The position numbers and the translations under genes were made by a program. DNA of 64,000 bases. It comes from Phocaeicola sartorii JCM 17136 = DSM 21941. GTDB lineage: Bacteria; Bacteroidota; Bacteroidia; Bacteroidales; Bacteroidaceae. A model generated the notes under the pieces. That model was not told the origin of the DNA. It did no database searches and saw nothing but the letters and a program-made list of their open reading frames with translations. The stretch lies in the NCBI RefSeq assembly GCF_000614185.1, contig NZ_BAKM01000005.1:62001-126000 (forward strand), read 5' to 3'. Positions 1 to 8,894 of the stretch are shown in pieces; position 1 is the first letter of the stretch, and every line of letters starts with the position of its first letter.

Positions 1-246
1 GTATTGGGAGCAAAATTGGTTAAAGGTTTGCTGGCTCCGATGCCTTGGTCTAAACTGATGGTGACCGGTGGTGTGGAACCGACTCAGGAAAATCTGACTT
101 CTTGGATCAAGGCAGGTGTGTTCTGTGTGGGTATGGGTTCTAAATTGTTCCCAGGCGACAAGGTGGCCGCAGAAGACTGGGCGTATGTAACCGCAAAATG
201 TAAAGAAGCATTGGCTTACATTGCAGAAGCCCGCGCAAATAAATAA
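1..246 (+). CDS. eda: KDPG/KHG aldolase, 3' part only
   Basis: C-terminal part of 2-dehydro-3-deoxy-phosphogluconate aldolase (also 4-hydroxy-2-oxoglutarate aldolase), which splits KDPG into pyruvate and glyceraldehyde-3-phosphate in the cytosol. The gene enters from the left edge, so about 80 residues are visible. The segment KLMVTGGVEPT followed by a GVFCVGMGSKLF stretch is the phosphate-binding end of this class I aldolase TIM barrel. The catalytic lysine lies upstream of the window. It is the last step of hexuronate breakdown, which also uses uxaC and uxaB 15 kb downstream. The upstream neighbour is probably kdgK, but it is not visible. Family assignment is firm from the conserved GG-VEPT region. 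Confidence 0.88.
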   Translation, partial: VLGAKLVKGLLAPMPWSKLMVTGGVEPTQENLTSWIKAGVFCVGMGSKLFPGDKVAAEDWAYVTAKCKEALAYIAEARANK

Positions 247-260
247 GGAAGAAAGATCAG

Positions 261-297
261 CTCATGCCCGCAAGGGGTTAGTGAATTAGGGCGTGAG
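261..297 (+). terminator. possible hairpin after eda
   Basis: Nine-base arms CTCATGCCC and GGGCGTGAG (one G-T pair) start 14 bases after the eda stop and are followed by a T-rich stretch. A stronger hairpin follows at 336. Confidence 0.4.
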
Positions 298-335
298 TAT
301 CATTTTGTTTAAAGGTGTATATAAAATGGGTAAGG

Positions 336-366
336 GCCATCGCGAAGGGAATTCGCGGTGGCTTTT
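336..366 (+). terminator. Rho-independent terminator of eda
   Basis: Eleven-base inverted repeat GCCATCGCGAA / TTCGCGGTGGC with a four-base loop, directly followed by TTTT. It fits the end of the eda transcript. Confidence 0.75.
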
Positions 367-499
367 CACTTTCCGGCAGGGGCTTGAAGCGGGTGGCGTA
401 AAAATATTCTTGTAAAGATTGGCAGATAGAATAAAAATTTGTTCTTTTGCACCGTTTTTATAAAAATAAAATGAAGCGTTTAATTTAAAACACACACAA

Positions 500-1317
500 A
501 TGAAAAGAACATTATTGAAGGTGGCCGTCATGCTGTTGTGCTTGGCGGGGGTGACTCCTGCAATGGCCCAGTTTAATTTGAAGAAGGCACTTGGGGGAGC
601 CGTAAAGGCTGCAAAAGCGGTGACTTTGACCGATGAGCAGATGACAGAGTATGTAAAAGAGTACATTGACTGGATGGATAAGCATAATCAGGTTTGTGCG
701 GATGATGATCCTTATACCATCCGTTTGAAAAAACTGACAGAGGCTTGACCGAAGTGGAAGGGATGCCGCTGAATTTCAAAGTATATTATGTGATTGATGT
801 GAACGCATTTGCCTGTGCCGACGGCAGTGTGCGTGTGTTCTCTTCACTGATGGATATCATGACCGATGAAGAGTTGCTGGGAGTGATAGGCCATGAGGTG
901 GGCCACGTGGCGCACAAGGACTCAAAGAACGGTTTCCGTACCGCATTGCTGACATCGGCGTTGAAAGACGGTATTTCATCGCAAGGCGGAAAAGCGGCTG
1001 CTCTGACAGAATCTCAGTTGGGTGATCTGGGGGAGGCTCTGGTCAATGCAAACTATTCACAAAAGCAAGAACGTGCCGCTGATGATTACGGTTATGAATT
1101 TCTGAAAAAAGCAGGTAAGAATCCTTGGGCTATGGCGTTGTCGTTCCAGAAATTGAAAAAAATGCAAGAGGAGGCAGGCGCACAGAAAAGCAGCAAGCTG
1201 AATCAGTTGTTCTCTACTCACCCCGATCTTGACACACGCATCCGGCGTATGGAGGAACGTGCTACCAGTGAAGGTATCGAGAAACCTGCAAACACGATGG
1301 AGGGAACAGCGAAATAA
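500..1317 (+). CDS. M48 family metalloprotease, frameshifted by one base near 742
   Basis: Secreted zinc metalloprotease of family M48 (about 272 aa if repaired). It opens with a signal peptide ending in PAMAQ, and the catalytic HEXXH motif is seen in the GHEVGHVAHKDS segment, with a downstream ERAADDYG glutamate-bearing helix. It probably acts in the periplasm on misfolded envelope proteins (inference from the family). The first frame stops at 748 and the rest is read from about 745. Adding one G in the GG run at 742-743 joins them as LTEGLTEVEG. A sequencing error is more likely than decay because both halves are well conserved. It ends before a clear terminator at 1350. Confidence 0.82.
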
Positions 1318-1349
1318 ACATTTCCCGGAAATGTAGGTTATACATAATC

Positions 1350-1380
1350 GAGGGTGCCCGCTCTGATGGCGGACACCCTC
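1350..1380 (+). terminator. terminator after M48 protease
   Basis: Inverted repeat GAGGGTG ... CACCCTC with extra pairing inside (CCGC/GCGG), followed by TTCTTTGTT, 33 bases after the protease stop. Confidence 0.7.
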
Positions 1381-1768
1381 TTCTTTGTTGGGAGATTTTT
1401 TTGTATGATCTTATCTTGCCTCCCGGCGGGATAAAATCTGAATTCATTGTTATGAGAGAAATCCTTATTGGGAGAAAATTAAAGTCCAAAGTTCAGGTTA
1501 AAAGAAACAAGTGTTCTTTTCGTCTAGATTATAGAAGGAAATCTCTTAGTACAAAGATACGCTTATTTTAATAGTTGCCGAACTCCCTGCAGGGTTATAT
1601 CATAGCTAGATTTCCTAAAATGATGGCAAAAATTCCTTTTTTCTTTCCGGTACTTTGCTCTCTCTCTACATTGTAACATCTATTATATATTGTAAATCAA
1701 TTGGTTAAATATATATGTGGTTTCTATAGTACACAAAAATAGGGTGGTTTAATATGAGTGAAAATCAC
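1381..1768. other. intergenic, nothing recognised
   Basis: About 390 AT-rich bases between the protease terminator and the AraC promoter. I see no convincing ORF, RNA or repeat. Confidence 0.5.
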
Positions 1769-1776
1769 TATCTTTG
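1769..1776 (+). promoter_or_regulatory. Bacteroides-type -7 element of the AraC gene
   Basis: TATCTTTG matches the Bacteroides -7 consensus TAnnTTTG. It overlaps the upstream in-frame TTG codon at 1774, which argues that translation starts later, at ATG 1816. Confidence 0.6.
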
Positions 1777-1815
1777 TATAAACCAACAGAAAGAAATGCA
1801 CAAAACAGTTTAGCC

Positions 1816-2649
1816 ATGATGAATTACGCATACGATACATCTTTGCAGGAAACGATGATACTGACTGAAGCGTTTCACACAGACCGGGCCATCTATGACA
1901 ATGGTAGTCTGTATAAGTTTATATGGGTCCAGGAAGGCAAACTGACATTGATAGTAGATCACGTGGAAATAGAGATGGAGGAGGATGAAATCATCTCAGT
2001 GAGCAATCTTCACCGCACGGAGTTCAAGAATGTATCCGGCAGGTATCTTGCCCTTCTGTTCAACGAGAATTTTTATGGTATTTACAAGCACGAGAAAGAG
2101 GTTTCGTGCAGCGGAGTGCTGTTCAGCGGAACTTCCGGTATAGTGCATCTGCGGCTTCCGATAGCCGATTCCGAATTGTTGCGTGAGGTAGTGGACCGGA
2201 TGGTTACCGAGTATATCCTGCGGGACAGCCTGCAAGGAGAAATGCTCCGCCTGCTGCTGAAACGTTTCATCATTCTGTGTACCCGGCTGGCCCGTAAGCA
2301 GTTGTCCGGCTTTCCGGTCAATGAAAAAGGTTTTGATATCATCCAGCGTTATTATGTGTTGGTGGACAATCATTTCAAGGAGAAAAAACAGGTGCAGGCG
2401 TATGCGGCTTTGCTGCATCGTTCTCCCAAGACACTCTCCAATTTATTTGCCGCATACGGCATGCCTTCTCCGTTGAAGATTATACAAGAACGGGTGGTGA
2501 CCGAGGCGAAACGGTTGCTGCTGCATACTTCGCACAGCATCAAGGAAATATCGGTGATCCTGGGCTTTGAGAGTGTGGGCACTTTCAGCCGCTTCTTTAA
2601 GAATATGACGGGGGAGAATACCTCGGCATACCGGAAAAGATTACAATAA
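1816..2649 (+). CDS. AraC family transcriptional regulator
   Basis: Cytosolic DNA-binding regulator of about 277 aa. The N-terminal half is a cupin-like sensing region (FIWVQEGKLTLIVD). The C-terminal 100 residues carry two helix-turn-helix units, the second with the AraC signature SVGTFSRFFKNMTGENTSAYRK. A longer reading from TTG 1774 is unlikely because it begins inside the promoter element, so I chose ATG 1816 (ATG 1819 is also possible). The gene stands alone between two terminators. Its target and ligand cannot be told from the sequence. Confidence 0.85.
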   Translation: MMNYAYDTSLQETMILTEAFHTDRAIYDNGSLYKFIWVQEGKLTLIVDHVEIEMEEDEIISVSNLHRTEFKNVSGRYLALLFNENFYGIYKHEKEVSCSGVLFSGTSGIVHLRLPIADSELLREVVDRMVTEYILRDSLQGEMLRLLLKRFIILCTRLARKQLSGFPVNEKGFDIIQRYYVLVDNHFKEKKQVQAYAALLHRSPKTLSNLFAAYGMPSPLKIIQERVVTEAKRLLLHTSHSIKEISVILGFESVGTFSRFFKNMTGENTSAYRKRLQ

Positions 2650-2662
2650 ATAAGAATGAGTT

Positions 2663-2700
2663 CCTGTTTCTATTGATTTTGATAAAAACAGGGGCATTTT
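2663..2700 (+). terminator. probable terminator after AraC gene
   Basis: Arms CCTGTTT and AAACAGG around an AT-rich loop, followed by GGCATTTTT, just after the AraC stop. Confidence 0.5.
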
Positions 2701-2788
2701 TCATGCCTTATGCAGTTATTCTGAAACAGGATCCGTTATCTGATTAAAAAAACAAGCATCAAAACTTTCTATCTATCTAATTTTCTTG

Positions 2789-2796
2789 TAAATTTG
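2789..2796 (+). promoter_or_regulatory. -7 element upstream of ileS
   Basis: TAAATTTG matches TAnnTTTG and lies 62 bases before the ileS start. Confidence 0.5.
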
Positions 2797-2858
2797 CACC
2801 TTAATTTTTGGAAGGTATTGCCTTTTAGTTAGAGAATACAAGAAAACGATATAAAATT

Positions 2859-5800
2859 ATGAGTAAGAAATTTGCTGAACACTCGCAACTCAACCTATCA
2901 CAGGTCAATAAGGATGTGCTGAAAAAGTGGGATGAAAACGATGTTTTCGCCAAGAGTATGACAGAACGTGAAGGATGTCCTTCTTTCGTGTTTTACGAAG
3001 GACCTCCCTCGGCTAATGGTATGCCGGGTATTCACCACGTGATGGCACGTACCATTAAAGATACTTTCTGCCGCTATAAAACCATGAAGGGTTTCCAGGT
3101 AAAACGCAAGGCCGGATGGGATACTCACGGACTGCCTGTGGAACTGGGTGTGGAAAAGGCGCTGCATATCACCAAGGAGGATATTGGAAAGACCATCTCT
3201 GTTGCCGAGTATAACGCTGCTTGCCGTAAGGACGTGATGAAGTTCACCAAAGAGTGGACAGACCTTACTCATAAGATGGGGTACTGGGTGGACTTGGAGA
3301 ATCCCTATATCACTTATGATAACCGCTATATTGAAACGCTGTGGTGGCTTTTGAAGCAGCTTTATAACAAAGGCCTGCTGTATAAAGGTTACACCATCCA
3401 GCCTTACTCTCCGGCTGCCGGAACAGGATTGAGCTCGCACGAGCTGAACCAGCCGGGCTGTTATCGCGATGTGAAAGACACCACTGTGGTGGGACAGTTC
3501 AAGATGAAGAATCCGAAACCCGAAATGGCGGAATGGGGAACTCCCTACTTCCTGGCGTGGACGACTACTCCGTGGACATTGCCTTCGAATACGGCATTGT
3601 GCGTAGGGCCGAAAATAGACTATGTGGCCGTGCAGACTTATAACGGATATACCGGAGAAAAGATGACCGTAGTATTGGCAAAAGCCTTGCTTTATACTCA
3701 CTTTAACAAGAAAGCGGAAGAACTGGCCCTGGAAGACTATAAACCGGGCGACAAACTGATTCCGTTCAAAGTAGTGGGTGAATATAAAGGACCGGATCTG
3801 GTAGGCATGGAATACGAACAGCTTATTCCTTGGGTGAAACCGGTGACAGTGGATGAAAACGGAAAATGGCAGGAAGCGGCCGGTCAGGCATTCCGCGTTA
3901 TCTCCGGTGACTATGTAACCACCGAAGACGGTACGGGTATCGTACATATCGCTCCGACATTCGGTGCGGACGATGCTTTCGTGGCACGTGCGGCAGGCAT
4001 TCCTTCTCTGTTCATGATAAACAAGAAGGGTGAAACCCGTCCGATGGTGGACCTGACTGGTAAATTCTATCTGTTGGACGAACTGGACGAGACGTTTGTA
4101 AAGGAATGCGTGGACGTAGAGAAATATAAGGAATATCAGGGCCGGTGGGTGAAGAATGCCTATGATCCTCAGTTTACTGTAGATGGCAAGTACGATGAAA
4201 AAGCTGCTGCTGCCGCCGAATCACTTGATATCTATATCTGTATGAAGATGAAAGCTGATAACAAGGCGTTCAAGATAGAAAAGCATGTGCACAATTATCC
4301 GCACTGCTGGCGTACTGACAAACCGGTGCTTTACTATCCGCTGGACAGTTGGTTCATCCGTTCTACCGCAGTCAAAGAGCGCATGATGGAACTGAACAAG
4401 ACTATCAACTGGAAGCCGGAATCTACCGGAACAGGCCGTTTCGGCAAGTGGTTGGAAAACTTGAATGACTGGAACTTGAGCCGTTCCCGTTATTGGGGGA
4501 CTCCGCTGCCTATCTGGCGCAGTGAAGAAGGAGAGGAACTTTGTATCGGTTCCGTAGAGGAATTGTATCATGAAATAGAAAAATCAATAGCTGCCGGATT
4601 TATGACCGTTAATCCTTATAAGGAAAAAGGGTTTGTTCCGGGCGAATATAACGGGGAGAACTATGACAAGATAGACCTTCACCGTCCGTATGTGGATGAT
4701 ATCATCTTGGTGTCTGAAAGCGGCAAACCGATGAAACGTGAGGCGGACTTGATTGATGTGTGGTTCGACTCCGGTGCGATGCCTTACGCACAGTTGCACT
4801 ATCCGTTTGAAAATAAGGAAATTGTGGACAACCGCACTTATTATCCTGCGGACTTCATTGCAGAAGGGGTGGACCAGACCCGTGGCTGGTTCTTTACGTT
4901 ACATGCTATCGCTACAATGGTATTCGACAGTGTGGCTTACAAGAACGTGATCTCTAACGGCTTGGTTTTGGACAAGAACGGAAACAAAATGTCAAAACGT
5001 CTGGGCAATGCGGTAGATCCGTTCGGTGCTATCGAACAATATGGCTCCGATCCTTTGCGCTGGTACATGATTACCAACTCTTCTCCGTGGGATAACTTGA
5101 AATTTGATACCGACGGGGTGGATGAGGTTCGTCGTAAATTCTTCGGTACCTTATATAATACGTATTCGTTCTTCGCACTTTATGCCAATGTGGACGGTTT
5201 CGCCTATCAGGAAGCGGAAGTGCCGGTAAATGAACGTCCGGAAATAGACCGTTGGATTCTGTCTGTTCTGAATTCGTTGGTGAAGAACGTGGACGCTTGC
5301 TACAACGATTACGAGCCGACCAAGGCGGGACGTCTGATTACAGACTTTGTAAACGACAATCTGAGTAACTGGTACGTGCGCCTGAACCGTAAGCGTTTCT
5401 GGGGCAATGCCATGTCACAGGATAAATTGTCCGCTTATCAGACATTGTACACTTGCCTGGAAACAGTGGCCAAGCTGATGGCACCTGTCGCTCCGTTCTA
5501 TGCCGACCGTCTGTACACGGACTTGATTGCCGTGACAGAGCGTGACACCGTGGCTTCTGTACACCTGGCCAAGTTCCCGGTATGCAATGAGGCATTGATA
5601 GACGGAGAACTGGAGGCGCGTATGCAGATGGCTCAGGATGTTACTTCCATGGTATTGGCATTGCGCCGCAAAGTCAATATCAAAGTACGACAGCCGTTGC
5701 AGTGTATCATGGTTCCGGTAGTGGACGAAGAGCAGAAAATGCATATCGAAGCCGTGAAAGACTTGATCATGAATGAGGTAAATGTGAAAGAAATCAAGTT

Positions 5801-6347
5801 TGTTGACGGAGCCGCTGGCGTATTGGTGAAAAAGGTGAAATGTGACTTTAAAAAACTCGGTCCGAAATTTGGCAAACAGATGAAAGCTGTCGCCGCAGCC
5901 GTAGCCGGAATGTCGCAGGAAGCTATCGCCGAATTGGAAAAAAATGGTAAATATACCCTTGTGCTTGACGGTGCGGAGGCGGTCATCGAAACAACGGATG
6001 TGGAGATCTTCAGTGAGGATATTCCGGGATGGCTGGTTGCCAATGAAGGCAAACTGACTGTGGCCTTGGAAGTTACCGTAACCGAAGAGCTGCGCCGGGA
6101 AGGGGTTGCCCGCGAACTGGTGAACCGTATACAGAATATCCGTAAGAGTAGTGGTTTTGAAATAACAGATAAAATAAAAGTGTCATTATCTAAAAATCCT
6201 CAAACCGATGATGCGGTAAATGAATATAATACTTATATTTGTAACCAAGTTCTTGCTAACTCTCTCCAATTGGTGGATGAAGTCGAGAACGGTACAGAAC
6301 TAAACTTTGATGACTTCTCATTATTTGTAGATGTTGTGAAAGAATAA
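2859..6347 (+). CDS. ileS: isoleucine-tRNA ligase, long type-2-like form
   Basis: Charges tRNA-Ile with isoleucine. At 1162 aa it matches the long, eukaryote-like type 2 IleRS. The first class I signature lies in GMPGIHHVMA and reads GIHH (residues 57-60) where the family normally has HIGH. The second signature is KMSKR near residue 710. The large CP1 editing insertion and the anticodon-binding domain follow in order, then a long C-terminal region. The frame is intact throughout. It is followed after 25 bases by a DksA-like gene and then lspA, a common Bacteroidales order. The swapped GXHH signature is discussed in the findings. Confidence 0.96.
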   Translation: MSKKFAEHSQLNLSQVNKDVLKKWDENDVFAKSMTEREGCPSFVFYEGPPSANGMPGIHHVMARTIKDTFCRYKTMKGFQVKRKAGWDTHGLPVELGVEKALHITKEDIGKTISVAEYNAACRKDVMKFTKEWTDLTHKMGYWVDLENPYITYDNRYIETLWWLLKQLYNKGLLYKGYTIQPYSPAAGTGLSSHELNQPGCYRDVKDTTVVGQFKMKNPKPEMAEWGTPYFLAWTTTPWTLPSNTALCVGPKIDYVAVQTYNGYTGEKMTVVLAKALLYTHFNKKAEELALEDYKPGDKLIPFKVVGEYKGPDLVGMEYEQLIPWVKPVTVDENGKWQEAAGQAFRVISGDYVTTEDGTGIVHIAPTFGADDAFVARAAGIPSLFMINKKGETRPMVDLTGKFYLLDELDETFVKECVDVEKYKEYQGRWVKNAYDPQFTVDGKYDEKAAAAAESLDIYICMKMKADNKAFKIEKHVHNYPHCWRTDKPVLYYPLDSWFIRSTAVKERMMELNKTINWKPESTGTGRFGKWLENLNDWNLSRSRYWGTPLPIWRSEEGEELCIGSVEELYHEIEKSIAAGFMTVNPYKEKGFVPGEYNGENYDKIDLHRPYVDDIILVSESGKPMKREADLIDVWFDSGAMPYAQLHYPFENKEIVDNRTYYPADFIAEGVDQTRGWFFTLHAIATMVFDSVAYKNVISNGLVLDKNGNKMSKRLGNAVDPFGAIEQYGSDPLRWYMITNSSPWDNLKFDTDGVDEVRRKFFGTLYNTYSFFALYANVDGFAYQEAEVPVNERPEIDRWILSVLNSLVKNVDACYNDYEPTKAGRLITDFVNDNLSNWYVRLNRKRFWGNAMSQDKLSAYQTLYTCLETVAKLMAPVAPFYADRLYTDLIAVTERDTVASVHLAKFPVCNEALIDGELEARMQMAQDVTSMVLALRRKVNIKVRQPLQCIMVPVVDEEQKMHIEAVKDLIMNEVNVKEIKFVDGAAGVLVKKVKCDFKKLGPKFGKQMKAVAAAVAGMSQEAIAELEKNGKYTLVLDGAEAVIETTDVEIFSEDIPGWLVANEGKLTVALEVTVTEELRREGVARELVNRIQNIRKSSGFEITDKIKVSLSKNPQTDDAVNEYNTYICNQVLANSLQLVDEVENGTELNFDDFSLFVDVVKE

Positions 6348-6372
6348 CATTAACCTTTTAAAACTAAGTAAT

Positions 6373-6753
6373 ATGGCTGAAAAGACAAGATACTCGGATG
6401 CTGAACTCGAAGAGTTTCGTGCCATAATCATGGAAAAACTGGAATTGGCCCAACGCGATTATGATCGTTTGAAAAGTAGTATCATGAACAAGGATGGAAA
6501 TGATACGGATGATACTTCTCCTACTTATAAAGTATTGGAAGAAGGAGCAAACACGCTTTCAAAGGAAGAAACAACCCGTTTGGCGGCACGTCAGTTGAAG
6601 TTTATCCAAGGATTGCAGGCTGCGCTGGTACGTATAGAAAACAAAACTTACGGTATTTGCCGTGAAACCGGCAAGTTGATCCCGAAGGAAAGACTTCGTG
6701 CGGTTCCTCATGCGACGCTGAGCATTGAGGCAAAGAACGAAGGAAAGAAATAA
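6373..6753 (+). CDS. TraR/DksA family zinc-finger-like protein
   Basis: A 126-aa protein with an N-terminal coiled-coil region (ELEEFRAIIMEKLELAQRDY) and a C-terminal DksA-type module with YGICRETGKLIPKERLRAVP. DksA relatives bind the RNA polymerase secondary channel, and that role is inferred here. Only one cysteine of the usual four zinc ligands remains, so zinc binding is doubtful. It starts 25 bases after ileS and probably shares its transcript. A strong long hairpin follows before lspA. Confidence 0.85.
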   Translation: MAEKTRYSDAELEEFRAIIMEKLELAQRDYDRLKSSIMNKDGNDTDDTSPTYKVLEEGANTLSKEETTRLAARQLKFIQGLQAALVRIENKTYGICRETGKLIPKERLRAVPHATLSIEAKNEGKK

Positions 6754-6846
6754 GATTAGTGGTTAGTGATTAATGATTAGCGATTGATGAGTTTCACTGT
6801 CATGTTACAGTGTTAACCGCTAATCACTGATCACTAACCACTAATC
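6754..6846. repeat. long imperfect inverted repeat between dksA-like gene and lspA
   Basis: A 93-base stretch starting right at the stop codon is built of TTAGTGATTA-like words and folds on itself. The outer 25 to 30 bases of each arm pair almost perfectly around a centre near 6805. The right arm ends 24 bases before lspA. It could be a terminator, a processing site or a repeated intergenic element. Confidence 0.65.
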
Positions 6847-6870
6847 ACTAATTAATTTTTAATTAAATAA

Positions 6871-7509
6871 ATGAAGAAACTACTCACCAAGGGGCAGCTC
6901 TCTGTTCTTATCGTTTTTGGAGTTCTGATTATTGACCAGATAATAAAGATATTGGTAAAAACCAATATGTATTGGCACGAGAGTATCCGTATTACGGACT
7001 GGTTCTATATCTATTTTACAGAAAATAACGGCATGGCTTTCGGAATGGAAATATTCGGAAAGCTGTTCCTTACTACCTTTCGTATTGTAGCTGTGGGATT
7101 GATTATCTGGTATCTGGCAAAAATCGTGAAACAGAATTATAAGACAGGTTATATTGTCTGTATTTCCTTGATTCTGGCAGGGGCTATCGGCAATATTATA
7201 GACAGTGTGTTCTATGGCGTTATTTTTAATGAAAGTACTCATAGTACCATCGCTTCTTTTGTTCCGGTAGGTGAAGGATATTCGGAATGGCTGCATGGTA
7301 AGGTGGTGGATATGTTCTATTTTCCCATTATTGAAACCAATTGGCCCGAATGGATACCGGGAATAGGAGGGGAACATTTCATTTTCTTCAGCCCGATATT
7401 TAATTTCGCTGATGCCGCCATCAGTTGCGGTATTGTGGCTTTGTTATTATTTTACGGTAAATATCTGAACCAGAATGTTCACCCGTCAGCAGAAGAACTT
7501 AAAGAATAA
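6871..7509 (+). CDS. lspA: lipoprotein signal peptidase (signal peptidase II)
   Basis: Inner-membrane aspartic protease that removes signal peptides from prolipoproteins. The 212 aa include four hydrophobic segments. The conserved TENNGMAFG motif lies near residue 50, and the two catalytic aspartates are in GNIID (D111) and FNFAD (D181). It is longer than the 160-170 aa proteobacterial form because of an insertion near residues 115-170, which is usual in Bacteroidales. The gene abuts the downstream DUF4296 lipoprotein with no gap, so the enzyme is co-transcribed with a likely substrate. Confidence 0.96.
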   Translation: MKKLLTKGQLSVLIVFGVLIIDQIIKILVKTNMYWHESIRITDWFYIYFTENNGMAFGMEIFGKLFLTTFRIVAVGLIIWYLAKIVKQNYKTGYIVCISLILAGAIGNIIDSVFYGVIFNESTHSTIASFVPVGEGYSEWLHGKVVDMFYFPIIETNWPEWIPGIGGEHFIFFSPIFNFADAAISCGIVALLLFYGKYLNQNVHPSAEELKE

Positions 7510-8421
7510 ATGATGCGTCGCAGGAATATTACTTGGACATGGCTGCTTAGTGCGGCTTTCATGGTGGGGTGTGGCAAACAGGTGCCTGAAGAAATTATCC
7601 AGCCGGACAGGATGGAGAATATCTTGTATGATTATCATCTGAGTATCTCCATAGGCAATAATCTGAGTTATTCCGATAATTATCAAAAGGAGGCATATAA
7701 GAATTATGTCTTCGAGAAGCATCATATTACTGAGGCTGAATTCGACTCGTCCATGGTGTGGTACACTCGTCACACGGAGGAACTTGCCAATTTGTATAAA
7801 AAAGTGGGGGAACGTTTCCGGGGCGAGAAAAAACACATGCAGGAGTTGCTGGCATTGCGTGAGAACAAACCGGCAGTATCGCTGCCGGGAGATACTGTGA
7901 ATGTATGGTATGACCGTAAACTTTATTGGCTGACAGATGTTCCGTTGGCAAATAAGGTGACTTTTGAGATTCCCGCTGATAGTAATTTCAAAGCAAAGGA
8001 CGCTTTCCTGTGGTCGGCCGATTATACATTCCTTTCGGAAGGGGAACGGAGAGCCACTATGGGATTCAATATCTTGTTTGACAATGATTCCGTGGTGGGA
8101 CGTGTGAAGGATATCACTTGTTCCGGTGTGCAGACCTTGTATATAAAGCCTGATTCTGCTTTTGCCATCAAGAGTGTGAACGGATTTATTTACTATATGG
8201 ATCGTGATTCGTCAACGAATAAGCCGGGACTGATTATCAATGATATTACTTTGACCCGTTATCATGAACCGGTAGATACAATGACAGTTGCCGGAAAGGA
8301 TAGTTTGGTTGTGGAGCAGCGTGTTGGAACAGACTCTATGGCAATGGAGAAAAAAGCAGATTCGGTTCAATCTGTGGATATCAGGAAAGATGTGCCTGTG
8401 CGTATGAACCGCGTGAGATGA
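7510..8421 (+). CDS. DUF4296 domain lipoprotein
   Basis: Predicted lipoprotein of 303 aa with a lipobox FMVGC near residue 21. The region just after it (EEIIQPDRMENILYDYHLS) is the DUF4296 domain, which occurs at this position in Bacteroidales lipoproteins. The C-terminal half is rich in aspartate and serine with no motif I recognise. Function is unknown. The start codon follows the lspA stop directly, so the two are one transcript. Confidence 0.82.
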   Translation: MMRRRNITWTWLLSAAFMVGCGKQVPEEIIQPDRMENILYDYHLSISIGNNLSYSDNYQKEAYKNYVFEKHHITEAEFDSSMVWYTRHTEELANLYKKVGERFRGEKKHMQELLALRENKPAVSLPGDTVNVWYDRKLYWLTDVPLANKVTFEIPADSNFKAKDAFLWSADYTFLSEGERRATMGFNILFDNDSVVGRVKDITCSGVQTLYIKPDSAFAIKSVNGFIYYMDRDSSTNKPGLIINDITLTRYHEPVDTMTVAGKDSLVVEQRVGTDSMAMEKKADSVQSVDIRKDVPVRMNRVR

Positions 8422-8505
8422 GGGAGAATAACGCGACAGATCATTCTCAATCAAATCGTCCTCAGAGAATCAAGCGCAGAAATTAAATATTTTTTTTCTT
8501 TTGGT

Positions 8506-8829
8506 ATGAAACGTTTTGCTTGTCATTATCTTTATGTTTCGGCAGATGGCTGTTATTCTAAATATGTAGTGGAGTTGGAAGACAACGGTAGAGTGGGCGC
8601 ATATTTCCCTTTGAAAGAGGAACTTAGTGCGACACAATGGATAGGTGGAGTGATTATTGTTTCTCCTATGCATGAGCTGGAAATTTATTCCGGGGAAAAG
8701 TTTGCTGATTTTCTGCAACGTGCCATGCAGGAAACTGAAACGGAACCACCTGTATATGCATGGCATATAGCTGATTTTGACTTGCAGAAAAAAGAGTTTA
8801 CAATGGAAAGCAGACTGGTACGTTTATAA
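8506..8829 (+). CDS. conserved hypothetical protein, about 107 aa
   Basis: Small soluble protein beginning MKRFACHYLYVSADGCYSKY, without signal peptide or membrane segment. I do not recognise a domain. The composition and continuous frame after an AT-rich leader look like a real gene. It lies 84 bases after the DUF4296 gene and converges with the TrmH gene. Confidence 0.65.
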   Translation: MKRFACHYLYVSADGCYSKYVVELEDNGRVGAYFPLKEELSATQWIGGVIIVSPMHELEIYSGEKFADFLQRAMQETETEPPVYAWHIADFDLQKKEFTMESRLVRL

Positions 8830-8894
8830 TAGATGCTTTTCATCGTTTCACTTTGCGGCATTCTCATTCAGAACAGAAAGATGTTGGATGAATT

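Noticed and set aside
286..666. Open frame of 126 codons on the minus strand
   Set aside because: It lies antisense to the start of the M48 protease gene and the terminator before it, and has no recognisable domain or promoter.
2898..3947. 349-codon minus-strand frame inside ileS
   Set aside because: It is fully antisense to a conserved essential gene, and its composition (many H, F, R) is that of an antisense shadow.
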